From NCBI RefSeq assembly GCF_025566885.1, contig NZ_JAOQJQ010000004.1, positions 1 through 64,000 of the forward strand: a stretch of 64,000 nucleotides of DNA, in the 5' to 3' direction. This document shows positions 17,630-25,768 of the stretch, one piece after another. The stretch is from Brotonthovivens ammoniilytica. Lineage in GTDB: Bacteria > Bacillota > Clostridia > Lachnospirales > Lachnospiraceae. Both the position numbers and the translations under genes were made by a program. Each line of letters opens with the position of its first letter. Positions within the stretch are counted from its first letter, which is position 1. The notes beneath the pieces are model-generated. The model did no database searches. It was given only the letters and a program-made list of their open reading frames with translations, and was not told where the DNA came from.

Positions 17630-17710
17630 TTTTAATCTCTCCTACTCGTAATTTATATTCCTGTTTTCGGTCCTGTATTCCTTTTATTTATTATCTTCAA
17701 TATTATTTTT

Positions 17711-17731
17711 CAAGTCTCGCTCTTGCGAAAC
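17711..17731 (-). repeat. Shared 5'-UTR hairpin repeat, glmM copy
   Basis: Identical to 13731-13751. Given the promoter at 17738-17766, the hairpin would sit at the very 5' end of the glmM transcript, 80 nt before the ATG. Confidence 0.7.
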
Positions 17732-17737
17732 GTTTAC

Positions 17738-17766
17738 AGTATACTATATCCTCTAAGTTCCTGCAA
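17738..17766 (-). promoter_or_regulatory. Promoter of glmM
   Basis: TTGCAG (17766-17761), a 17-bp spacer and TATACT (17743-17738) on the minus strand. Confidence 0.65.
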
Positions 17767-17773
17767 ATGCTTC

Positions 17774-18565
17774 TTATTTGTCTTTCTGTTTTATATCATA
17801 ATAGCCGGCATAAAGCTGTGGTCTTCTGTCCTGCTTTACCGGAAACGCCTGCTGCCACTTTTCTGCTTTATCCCGAAGATCACAAAATAGAAGCTCCTCT
17901 CCTCTGGCAAATCCGCATCCGGGCTGCCCGTCCGGCAAAAACAGACAGCTGTCTCCACTGTACGCCAGTCCGCCAATGTCCCCCTGACAGTTAATCCCGG
18001 CTACATAACATTGATTTTCTATGGCCCGGGCCTGCAGCAGACATTTCCAGTGCATACTTCTGGCTGCCGGCCAGTTAGCCGGAACAAGAATCAGATCTGC
18101 TGACTTTGACAGCTCCTGATACAATTCCGGAAACCTAAGATCATAACAGATTGTAAGACCCATAACAAACCCGTCCAGTGCTAAAAGACAGGTATCGCTC
18201 CCTTTTTGAAACCATCGGTCCTCACCGGAATAACTAAAGGGATGAAGCTTCACATAATCCCCTAGAACCTTGTTTCCATCCACCACCGTGTAATGATTTT
18301 CCGCCTTTTTTCCGGCAGCCTTTGCCCATCCAAAAGCAATAGCAATCCGGTACTCTCCGGATATTGACAGCATCTTTCTAACAGTCTCCATTTCCGATTC
18401 CGCAGTTTTTACTGTATTCATAGAAAAACCGGTAAAAGACATCTCCGGGAAACAGATCAGGCGCGCGCCTTCTTCTGCCGCTGCTTTACACCAGTCCCTG
18501 CCCCGTTTTATATTTTCCGCTTTATTTTCCCAGACAATAGATGTCTGACACAATGCAATCTTCAT
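17774..18565 (-). CDS. Carbon-nitrogen hydrolase (nitrilase superfamily, omega-amidase-like)
   Basis: A 263-aa amidase with the full catalytic triad: Glu41 (FPEMSFTGF), Lys106 (KLHPFSY) and Cys140 (ICYDLRFPELY). The downstream LVPANWPAARSMHWKCLLQARAIENQ resembles the YafV/omega-amidase branch, which hydrolyses alpha-keto acid amides. The frame is open to 18673, but the ATG at 18565 gives the family N-terminus (MKIALCQTS) and follows a GGAGGAGG tract. It lies directly upstream of the glmM promoter, whose -35 region is just past its stop codon. Confidence 0.88.
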   Translation of the reverse strand: MKIALCQTSIVWENKAENIKRGRDWCKAAAEEGARLICFPEMSFTGFSMNTVKTAESEMETVRKMLSISGEYRIAIAFGWAKAAGKKAENHYTVVDGNKVLGDYVKLHPFSYSGEDRWFQKGSDTCLLALDGFVMGLTICYDLRFPELYQELSKSADLILVPANWPAARSMHWKCLLQARAIENQCYVAGINCQGDIGGLAYSGDSCLFLPDGQPGCGFARGEELLFCDLRDKAEKWQQAFPVKQDRRPQLYAGYYDIKQKDK

Positions 18566-18611
18566 ATTGTAAAATTCCTCCTCCGGTAAAAAAGACTCCT
18601 GCCACGGTAGG

Positions 18612-18747
18612 ATTCTCCGCCTGCGGCGGGTTGCGCAAGCAGCATGGTTCCACTCTGCCGCAGCGGGATCCACAGCGAAGCGTTTTTTTTGCTCTATAGG
18701 AATCGGTACTTTTCAGCTTTAGCACAACACAGTATTTCCTATAGAGC
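18612..18747 (-). repeat. Dispersed palindromic repeat, copy A
   Basis: About 136 bp, with close copies at 52332-52464 and 54010-54105. Read on the minus strand it begins with a roughly 57-bp imperfect palindrome whose ends are GCTCTATAGG/CCTATAGAGC. An A-run, a GC-rich part starting CGCTTCGCTG, and a final CGCCGCAGGCGGAGAAT follow. It begins directly after the T-tract of the terminator at 18754-18779. Confidence 0.85.
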
Positions 18748-18753
18748 AAAAAA

Positions 18754-18779
18754 ACGGGAGACGATCTCTCATCTCCCGT
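18754..18779 (-). terminator. Intrinsic terminator after the nucleotidyltransferase remnant
   Basis: ACGGGAGA and TCTCCCGT form a perfect 8-bp stem, followed on the minus strand by TTTTTTT. It still sits 11 bp behind the truncated gene's stop codon. Confidence 0.85.
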
Positions 18780-18790
18780 CAGTTACTATT

Positions 18791-18937
18791 TTATTGAAAG
18801 AGCGGTGTTTTGTAAACGCCATTTTCGATCAATTTCTGAAATGCATGAATAACAGTCTCCTTATCTTCCTGATAAGTAACCCCAAACCACCGGTCCGGCG
18901 TCTCAAGGACTTTAACAGAAAGCTTACCTTTTTACCT
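18791..18937 (-). pseudogene. 3' remnant of a sugar nucleotidyltransferase gene
   Basis: The minus strand translates for about 46 codons as GKLSVKVLETPDRWFGVTYQ followed by EDKETVIHAF and a stop at 18791. This closely parallels the C-terminus of the intact nucleotidyltransferase at 23189-24088 (SVKVLETRDKWFGVTYQ then EDKQTVINAF). Upstream the frame is lost, with a small indel and a TAA, and similarity fades near 18940. It looks like the 3' stub of an older copy, left with its own terminator when the neighbouring AT-rich DNA was acquired. Confidence 0.8.
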
Positions 18938-19020
18938 TGATAATAGATCTTTATTATGTTAATTTTTTAATAGTTATTTACAAAATATAATCATCTAAAA
19001 TATGAAAGGGAAAACAGATA

Positions 19021-20631
19021 ATGAAAAAAAAGAAATTAATTTTAAAAGTTCTTTGTATTTGTATTAGCTTTACTACCATAATAATCCCTGCAAATTCTTT
19101 TGCAGCCTCTCAAAACCTACTTACCAACAATTCTATAACGAAAGATAATATTACAGATGACGATCCAGGACGCGAACGTCTCCAAGGAGACATTCCCCAA
19201 GAATTTGGGAATCAAATTTCCCCATACCAAAACCGCTCTGTAAAATATATCCATGATGATCGTTTTAAGAATCATACTATTAAAGAAGGCATAGATGTTT
19301 CAAAATATCAAGGTGAAATCAATTGGAATGAAGTTAAAAACTCTGGTATTGATTTTGCTTTTATAAGAATCGCCTATAGAGGTTCCTCTCAGGGAGTTTT
19401 ATCAATAGATCCATATGCGGAGAGAAATCTGAAAGGAGCTTCAGAAGCCGGTATTCCTATCGGAGTATATATCTTTTCTCAAGCAATTACACCTAAGGAA
19501 GCCCAAGAAGAAGCACGCTTCTTATTAGAAAACACAAAAAATTTTAACATAAGTCTTCCTTATGTTATGGATTTTGAATATGTCGGATCTTCTAGCGGCA
19601 GACTCTATGATGCAAATCTATCGCGTCAAGAGGCAACTAACATCTGCAGAACTTTTTGTGACACTATTAATGATGCCGGTTTTACACCGATGATTTATGC
19701 AAATTTGTCAATGTTGGAAAACAATTTATACGCTTCCCAAATAAGTAAAGATTATCCTATTTGGTTAGCACGCTACAATTCTTATGCCGGTTATGATGGA
19801 GACTATGAATTTTGGCAGTATTCCTCAACAGGAACTGTCAACGGTATTTCTGGAAATGTAGACAAAAACTTTTGGTATACAGAAAAAGCAGAACTTATAA
19901 AAATAAATAACGAATATTATTACTATCAAAATGGAAAGTTTCAAGAAGATTATAACGGACTTCTTCAATATAATGAAAATTTATATTTAATTAAACAAGG
20001 AAAGTGGGCAGCTACCTATGAAGGTCTCTACTCAACCTCCGATGGAAATTTAAATTATATAAAAAACGGAATTATGCAGACCACTTATAATGGTCTAGTC
20101 AAACATAAGAATGGCATCTGGTATTACATCAAAAATGGTGAAGCTCAACTCAGCTATACCGGACTTGCAAAACACAGCACTGGTACCTGGTATTATGTCG
20201 AAAATGGTAAAGCCCAACTCAGCTATACCGGGCTCGCAAAACACAGCACCGGTACTTGGTACTATGTCGAAAATGGTAAAGCCCAACTCAGCTATACCGG
20301 GCTCGCAAAACACAGCACCGGTACTTGGTACTATGTCGAAAATGGTAAAGCCCAACTCAGCTATACCGGACTTGCAAAACACAGCACCGGTACTTGGTAC
20401 TATGTCGAAAATGGTAAAGCCCAACTCAGCTATACCGGACTTGCAAAACACAGCACTGGTACTTGGTATTATATCAAAAATGGTAAAGCGCAGCTCGGTT
20501 ATACCGGACTTGCAAAACACAGTACCGGTACTTGGTACTATATCAAAAATGGAAAGTGGGACAAAGAATATACCGGCAAAGTAAAATATGGCTCAAAATA
20601 TTATTTTATAAAAAATGGCTTGAAACTATAG
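19021..20631 (+). CDS. Secreted GH25 lysozyme with cell-wall-binding repeats
   Basis: A 536-aa secreted muramidase. A signal peptide (residues 1-29, lysine-rich then hydrophobic, ending near SFAA) is followed by a linker and a GH25 domain at about 90-285. GIDVSKYQG holds the first Asp (92), and MDFEYVG the catalytic Asp184/Glu186 pair. From about 295 onward lie choline-binding-type aromatic repeats, including seven 23-aa units in tandem (unit start GLAKHSTGTWYY), four of them nearly identical at DNA level. AAAGGG precedes the ATG. It is convergent with the L,D-transpeptidase gene and AT-rich like the cluster. It probably remodels or binds its own decorated wall. Confidence 0.93.
   Translation: MKKKKLILKVLCICISFTTIIIPANSFAASQNLLTNNSITKDNITDDDPGRERLQGDIPQEFGNQISPYQNRSVKYIHDDRFKNHTIKEGIDVSKYQGEINWNEVKNSGIDFAFIRIAYRGSSQGVLSIDPYAERNLKGASEAGIPIGVYIFSQAITPKEAQEEARFLLENTKNFNISLPYVMDFEYVGSSSGRLYDANLSRQEATNICRTFCDTINDAGFTPMIYANLSMLENNLYASQISKDYPIWLARYNSYAGYDGDYEFWQYSSTGTVNGISGNVDKNFWYTEKAELIKINNEYYYYQNGKFQEDYNGLLQYNENLYLIKQGKWAATYEGLYSTSDGNLNYIKNGIMQTTYNGLVKHKNGIWYYIKNGEAQLSYTGLAKHSTGTWYYVENGKAQLSYTGLAKHSTGTWYYVENGKAQLSYTGLAKHSTGTWYYVENGKAQLSYTGLAKHSTGTWYYVENGKAQLSYTGLAKHSTGTWYYIKNGKAQLGYTGLAKHSTGTWYYIKNGKWDKEYTGKVKYGSKYYFIKNGLKL
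20089..20571 (+). repeat. Tandem 69-bp repeats in the lysozyme gene
   Basis: Seven in-frame units of 69 bp, coding for 23 residues each. The middle four are almost identical, and the outer ones are more diverged. This suggests recent unit gain or loss by recombination or slippage. Confidence 0.9.
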
Positions 20632-20778
20632 CCATATAATCCGTTCAAGAATATAACACTTGAAACTCTCCTAATTTATTTTAATGATCATCTGATTTTC
20701 AAATGCAGCGATTCCTCTTTCAATTATATTAGCTGGAAACTATCTTAGTGTTCCAAAGCAGTACCCCCGTGATATTTT

Positions 20779-20818
20779 TTACGTAGAGTGTAAAACACAA
20801 TTTTTACACTCTACGTAA
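20779..20818. repeat. Perfect 17-bp inverted repeat
   Basis: TTACGTAGAGTGTAAAA and TTTTTACACTCTACGTAA face each other across a 5-nt loop. T-runs lie outside its left arm on the plus strand, and no T-tract follows the stem on either strand, so it is not a typical terminator. Confidence 0.8.
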
Positions 20819-20907
20819 CATTATACCAGCTTCAGAGATACCAGAAAGTTAACGGGTTATTTATACTATCTTGTACAATTTATATATCATTTTCCCATAC
20901 TAAAAGA

Positions 20908-20940
20908 TCCTTCCATGAATCTTAGTTTCTCATGGAAGGA
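20908..20940 (-). terminator. Terminator after the L,D-transpeptidase gene
   Basis: TCCTTCCATGA (20908-20918) and TCATGGAAGGA (20930-20940) form a perfect 11-bp stem; TCTTTTAG follows on the minus strand. It marks the end of the surface-polymer gene run. Confidence 0.8.
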
Positions 20941-20975
20941 CCATCTATTTACTATTTATTAATATTACCCATTAT

Positions 20976-23144
20976 TCAATGACATCCTTTTTGTTTACAT
21001 TTATATTTCATATTTGGATCAGTAGGATCCCATGTATGCCAAGAAGATAACTTATAAGAACTAGGTTTCTTTAACGGTTCATACCCTGTTTTCCCATAAA
21101 TAACCACTGTTGTTCTTAGCTTACAATTATCATAAATCCATTTTGCATCAGCCGCCGTCACTCTGACACACCCGTGGGATGCAGGTGACCCTAATTTATT
21201 ATATGCACTTACAGAAAGTGCATTATTATTATTCCGGGAGTTATAGAACACAGAATGGAATAGTATTCCTCCGTGGATTCTTGTACACCACTGCCCCCAA
21301 CTTGGCCCCATTAATTCATGCCAGCGGTATTTTGCCTGAGTTAAAAAAGTCCCATTTGGAGTGTAACTAGAAACTGCGCCAGTAGAACAAACCATTGCTT
21401 TATATGGTACATAATAACTTCCATCTTTATAATATGCTGTAATCATTGACTTTGCTTTATTTATGTACAAATAATAGCTATCCTTTTTGCCTACAATATT
21501 CTCTAAATTCTGTATAAGTTTTCCGTTCCCGTCATAATACAATTTCAAATACTTACCATACATCCCAGAATTTTTATCAGTCACCCGCATTGTTTTTGTA
21601 GTTACATTAACACGAGTCTTCTTACCAGAAGTGTCATAGCGTCCCAAATATGTACTTTTTCCTGTTTTTCGGTACCCTCGCACAGTATAAGAATATTCTG
21701 TATTTGCCCTTACATTTTTATCAATATAAGAGGTTGTAGAATATCCGCCAACAGAACCCAATCGTGTCCAGTTCTTAGCATTTCCAGCTTTCTTATAAAT
21801 AACATATCCCTGTGCTCCTGCTGCTTTTCCCCAGTTAATCTTGATCCCCAAACCATTTGGAGAGACAGAAACACTTGGTGCAGACATTTCAGTTTTAACT
21901 TTTAGGCCAACCCCATCTACAATTCCATCTTGTATCTTATTACCCTGGCTCCAATATGCCTTTACAGTATAATAATAACTAGAACCAACAGAAGCCTGAT
22001 TATCAGTATAGGAAGATGTATTACCAGAGTTTATATTTTTTATATACTTCCAACCACCAGTCCCGCCTTTTCTGTATACTTTGTAACCACTCACTCCCTT
22101 TACAGTCTGCCAACTTACTTTATTAGAATTGTAAGACACCGGCGATGTTTTAAGTACTTTAACTTTCTGCGGTTTTACCAAAACAGAATAACCAGATGAC
22201 AATGAATTGGTACCTGTCTCTGAAATGGCACGTACTTTTAATTGAACATTCCATCCCCATGCAATATTATTTATTTTACAATTGTATGAAGTCCCTTTCA
22301 CATCTTCAAGTGTTTTCCATTGCAGATTTCCAACCTTTACATATACTCTATATTTTTCCGCACCTTCAACAGAATTCCAATTTAATTTTATATTGCTACT
22401 CGAAGTAACTGCAGCTGATAAAATTCTAGGTTGTTCAATTCCAATTTGTATGCCAATCCCGTCTTTATCATATGGTGATTGATAATCTTTACCACTATTT
22501 GCATTTCTTGCTCGAACAGTATAACAATATCTTTTTCCCTGTTTTACAGTATCATCCACATACTCTAATTCGTTCGTATATGTTTTTGTCAGACGTCTCC
22601 AGGTTTTTTCACCGGTTTCTTTACGATAAACAACATACCCTTCTGCGTAATCCACAGGTTTCCAGCTTATGTGAATTTTATTTCCAGACACAATTTTTAT
22701 TTGAGACAATTTAGGCGTTTCCAATTGTATTTTTATACTAACACTTTCCGATAATTCGCTTTCTACTAAATCATCTTCCACTGAAATGGCACTAACTTTA
22801 TATTTATATATTTTATCTGACAAAGGTACATTATTTATTTCATAGGATGTACGTGTAGTTATTCCAATTTCTTTTAAGGAACCATCCGACATTTCCTGAT
22901 ATACTTTATATGAGCCTGCACCTTCAACTGCATCCCATTTTATTTGAACAGTCCGAAATATATTTTTAACAGATATATTACTCACAGCATCCAAAGTAAA
23001 GTCTTTGCTTCCAGATTCCGAAATATTTCCACGAGATTCCAGATTATTTCTTTCAACATTATCTGCTGCCACTACCGTCATACATCCAGTTCCAAGCAAT
23101 GAGCAAACTGCAAATATAAATAGTTTTTCTTTTAATCTTCCCAT
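20976..23144 (-). CDS. Secreted L,D-transpeptidase (YkuD) with Fn3-like repeats
   Basis: A 722-aa exported protein. A signal sequence (residues 1-28, LFIFAVCSLLGTGCMTVVAA) precedes five fibronectin-III-like modules of about 90 residues, each with a W..V.GA..Y.VY pattern. A YkuD catalytic domain lies at about 550-690; its motif HGGILFHSVFYN...SPASHGCVRV supplies the His and the Cys (near 655) for 3-3 peptidoglycan cross-linking or protein anchoring. A short polar tail ending KYKCKQKGCH follows. GAGG lies upstream of ATG. It is 44 bp after the nucleotidyltransferase and likely co-transcribed. Fn3 modules suggest a polysaccharide- or wall-associated enzyme. Confidence 0.92.
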   Translation of the reverse strand: MGRLKEKLFIFAVCSLLGTGCMTVVAADNVERNNLESRGNISESGSKDFTLDAVSNISVKNIFRTVQIKWDAVEGAGSYKVYQEMSDGSLKEIGITTRTSYEINNVPLSDKIYKYKVSAISVEDDLVESELSESVSIKIQLETPKLSQIKIVSGNKIHISWKPVDYAEGYVVYRKETGEKTWRRLTKTYTNELEYVDDTVKQGKRYCYTVRARNANSGKDYQSPYDKDGIGIQIGIEQPRILSAAVTSSSNIKLNWNSVEGAEKYRVYVKVGNLQWKTLEDVKGTSYNCKINNIAWGWNVQLKVRAISETGTNSLSSGYSVLVKPQKVKVLKTSPVSYNSNKVSWQTVKGVSGYKVYRKGGTGGWKYIKNINSGNTSSYTDNQASVGSSYYYTVKAYWSQGNKIQDGIVDGVGLKVKTEMSAPSVSVSPNGLGIKINWGKAAGAQGYVIYKKAGNAKNWTRLGSVGGYSTTSYIDKNVRANTEYSYTVRGYRKTGKSTYLGRYDTSGKKTRVNVTTKTMRVTDKNSGMYGKYLKLYYDGNGKLIQNLENIVGKKDSYYLYINKAKSMITAYYKDGSYYVPYKAMVCSTGAVSSYTPNGTFLTQAKYRWHELMGPSWGQWCTRIHGGILFHSVFYNSRNNNNALSVSAYNKLGSPASHGCVRVTAADAKWIYDNCKLRTTVVIYGKTGYEPLKKPSSYKLSSWHTWDPTDPNMKYKCKQKGCH

Positions 23145-23188
23145 CTATAAAACCTCTTTCATAATCATCCCGCATTATTTTTACTTAT

Positions 23189-24088
23189 TTAATATAAAGG
23201 AGACTTATAAGTTTCATTCTCTACCAATCCCCTAAAAGCATTTATGACGGTTTGCTTGTCTTCCTGATAGGTTACTCCAAACCATTTATCTCTAGTTTCT
23301 AAAACTTTAACAGAAATTTCACCTTTACCCAATAAATCACCTATAACAGTCGGTAAAAGATATTCTGCTTTCAAATCATTTTCTCCAACAGAACCAAGGA
23401 AATCCTTAAACCCTTGTTCTAATATATCAATAAATTCCGGTGTCACTCCCCACATGTTCATAGATACATGGGTTCCACTTTGAATTACATTTCCATCCCC
23501 ATCTTTAATAATGCCATTATCATCCCTTCTTATTCCACTGGTTTCATTGATCTTAATCAACATATCTTCTTGATCAACTTTACAAATGCCTCTGGTTACG
23601 GTCCCGTTTTCACTCAAAGTATTATCCAATATAAAACCTGACATACAATATTTTCTTTTGGAATTGCTATTTTTAATTAAATACTGATATACCTTCTTAA
23701 AGGCTTCCTTTCCGTAATAATCATCTGCATTTATTACCGCAAATGGTTCATGAACAATATCTTTGCAACATAAGACCGCCTGACCTGTTCCCCACGGTTT
23801 ACTCCGGTCTACAGGTTTTTCAAATCCTTTAGGCAAATCATCGAGCTCCTGAAAAACATACTCTACTTTACAGATTTTCTCAATCCTCTTTCCTATAATA
23901 TCACAGAAATCTTTTTTTAAATCCTTACGAATAATAAACACAATCTTATCAAATCCTGCTTCCAATGCGTCATATATTGAATAATCAATAATAATTTCTC
24001 CATTAGGTCCGACAGGAGTCAATTGTTTTATTCCTCCCCCAAATCTAGATCCAATGCCAGCTGCCATAATTACTAAAGTAACACCCAT
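23189..24088 (-). CDS. Sugar-phosphate nucleotidyltransferase
   Basis: A 299-aa NTP_transferase-fold protein with the nucleotide-binding start LVIMAAGIGSRFGGGIKQL and a metal-site INADDYYGKEAF. It resembles enzymes that activate sugar-1-phosphates to NDP-sugars, but the substrate is not evident. It lies near the distal end of the surface-polymer cluster. A C-terminal stub of a close relative survives at 18791-18937. Confidence 0.82.
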   Translation of the reverse strand: MGVTLVIMAAGIGSRFGGGIKQLTPVGPNGEIIIDYSIYDALEAGFDKIVFIIRKDLKKDFCDIIGKRIEKICKVEYVFQELDDLPKGFEKPVDRSKPWGTGQAVLCCKDIVHEPFAVINADDYYGKEAFKKVYQYLIKNSNSKRKYCMSGFILDNTLSENGTVTRGICKVDQEDMLIKINETSGIRRDDNGIIKDGDGNVIQSGTHVSMNMWGVTPEFIDILEQGFKDFLGSVGENDLKAEYLLPTVIGDLLGKGEISVKVLETRDKWFGVTYQEDKQTVINAFRGLVENETYKSPLY

Positions 24089-24229
24089 AATTATTCCTCC
24101 ATGATTTATCGTTTCTATACTATTTTTTCAATTTTATCATAATTTAATTTCTCAGTCCATTTATATAATAAATAATCATTTGATTAATTTAAAATCAATT
24201 CCTTACAAATGGAATTTCATTAGAAAATC

Positions 24230-25157
24230 TTATGGCACTAACCATCTGATAATCGGAATTTTTTTTATAAAATATACAATTAATGCACATATTATATAAA
24301 TAACGATTGCACCAAAGACTGAATATATAATACTGTATCCATCAACAAAATCCAATTTCAAAATATACCACATTATGATTTTTTGTATAAAGTAAATACC
24401 AAGACTAAGTGAAGATAATGTAGAAACAAATTTTGCTAACCGCCCATTACACTTTATCTGACAAAACTCACTGTGTTTTAAAAAGACAAAAATTCCAGCC
24501 GCAACACAAACAGCAAATATTGAAGTACTTGTCATAAAAGTTTTATCAAACTTACCGCTCTGTCTGGACAAATGCACGGTAACTAAAAACAGCGCCGCAA
24601 TACTTATACCAGAAAAAATATATAATATCCTACGGCATATTATAGACATTTTTTCATACTTCAATAACCATCCTAATAAGAACAAACATATAGGAGCATA
24701 TCCAAGTGGAAACCGTAACATTCCAAAATTAATTCCACTTATACTTTGTATAATAGGGAATATGGCTATATTACACATCCCTAATACAAATAGATACCAC
24801 ACAGTTTTTTTGTATTTCTCTTTAACAATAATAGACAAAACAGGTATACAAAAATAAGCCGGTATTAAAGTATAAAAAAACCAAAAAATGCTTAATATCT
24901 TATTATTCATAAACTTATTTATAAAATCATAAACTCCGACTATCTCTAGTTGTCCAGTATGTACTTTCCATAATGCATAAATAATTGACCAAACCACAAA
25001 TGGTATCAATGTTCTTATTACCCTTTTTTTCAAAAATGTTTGGGTATTATATTTATTACGGTACTCTAATAAATTAGCACCTGATATCATAAAAAAACCG
25101 GTTACTGCCCATATACACACTGCCTGCAGTACAATCGACAAATACCACCCCCCCCCC
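24230..25157 (-). CDS. Acyltransferase family 3 membrane protein (N-terminus lost in assembly gap)
   Basis: About 309 codons of a polytopic membrane protein. WAVTGFFMISGANLLEY followed by FLKKRVIRTLIPFVVWSIIY is the typical FFxISG/R..R..P pattern of acyltransferase-3 (O-acetyltransferase) proteins, and about nine hydrophobic segments follow. It probably O-acetylates or otherwise acylates the exported glycan. The missing 40-50 N-terminal residues would fit in the 179-base gap. The coding strand has a run of ten G directly at the gap edge. Confidence 0.75.
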
Positions 25158-25336
25158 NNNNNNNNNNNNNNNNNNNNNNNNNNNNNNNNNNNNNNNNNNN
25201 NNNNNNNNNNNNNNNNNNNNNNNNNNNNNNNNNNNNNNNNNNNNNNNNNNNNNNNNNNNNNNNNNNNNNNNNNNNNNNNNNNNNNNNNNNNNNNNNNNNN
25301 NNNNNNNNNNNNNNNNNNNNNNNNNNNNNNNNNNNN
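25158..25336. other. Assembly gap (179 N)
   Basis: Undetermined bases, bordered on the left by a C10 run (25148-25157). An open frame appears to span the gap but joins two unrelated families (GtrA and acyltransferase 3), so the two ends belong to two genes. Confidence 0.98.
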
Positions 25337-25768
25337 TATAATGTAATTTAAGATTATAACGACTATCTGTGCAAATATCTTTACTGCTATGCTACCAAAA
25401 TCCAATTTTGTAATAAAAATGTATAGAATACATTCTTCAACTAGTAATGTCGCCAATCGACCTGTAAAAAATTTTATTATTTCCTTTACCAAAAGTGCAA
25501 TTGTTCTTGTACGAATATTAAAAACCCATATTTTATTCGTTATATACGCAAATAATACAGCTAAAATCCAAGACCAGAAATTAGCAATCAGCTCATTTAA
25601 GTTTAAACTAAGGTCAAAGTATGTATAGGACCCCACACTTACTATAAATGATGCTCCACCAAAAAATAAATATAATAAAAGCTCCTTATGCATTTTATAA
25701 AATGGATAAAAACATTTTAATATTGGCAAAGACATTATTTTATCAAATATATCCCTTTTACTATCCAT
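25337..25768 (-). CDS. GtrA-family membrane protein (C-terminus in assembly gap)
   Basis: At least 144 aa, nearly the full length of a GtrA protein, with four hydrophobic segments and the family pattern LLYLFFGGASFIVSVGSYTY and SWILAVLFAYITNKIWVF. GtrA-like proteins are thought to flip or handle undecaprenyl-phosphate-linked sugars for glycan modification. Its start overlaps the DUF6020 gene by 8 nt, and its last few codons are in the gap. Confidence 0.8.

Larger units (their letters stand above)
20632..20975. other. Intergenic region between convergent lysozyme and L,D-transpeptidase genes
   Basis: A 344-bp AT-rich stretch with no credible gene. It holds the perfect palindrome at 20779-20818 and the transpeptidase terminator at 20908-20940; nothing else was recognised. 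No obvious T-rich terminator follows the lysozyme gene itself. Confidence 0.6.

Noticed and set aside
20095..20520. Long minus- and plus-frame ORFs inside the lysozyme repeats
   Set aside because: A 69-bp repeat unit (divisible by three) with no stop in other frames keeps those frames open automatically. The proteins are low-complexity shadows of the real gene.
20089..20571. CRISPR-like array
   Set aside because: Repeats are directly adjacent without unique spacers and are in frame with the lysozyme coding sequence.
24230..25768. A single 512-aa protein spanning the N-run
   Set aside because: The two sides belong to different families (GtrA and acyltransferase 3), and the 179-base gap has about the right room for the end of one and the beginning of the other. 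The fused frame is produced by reading through unknown bases.
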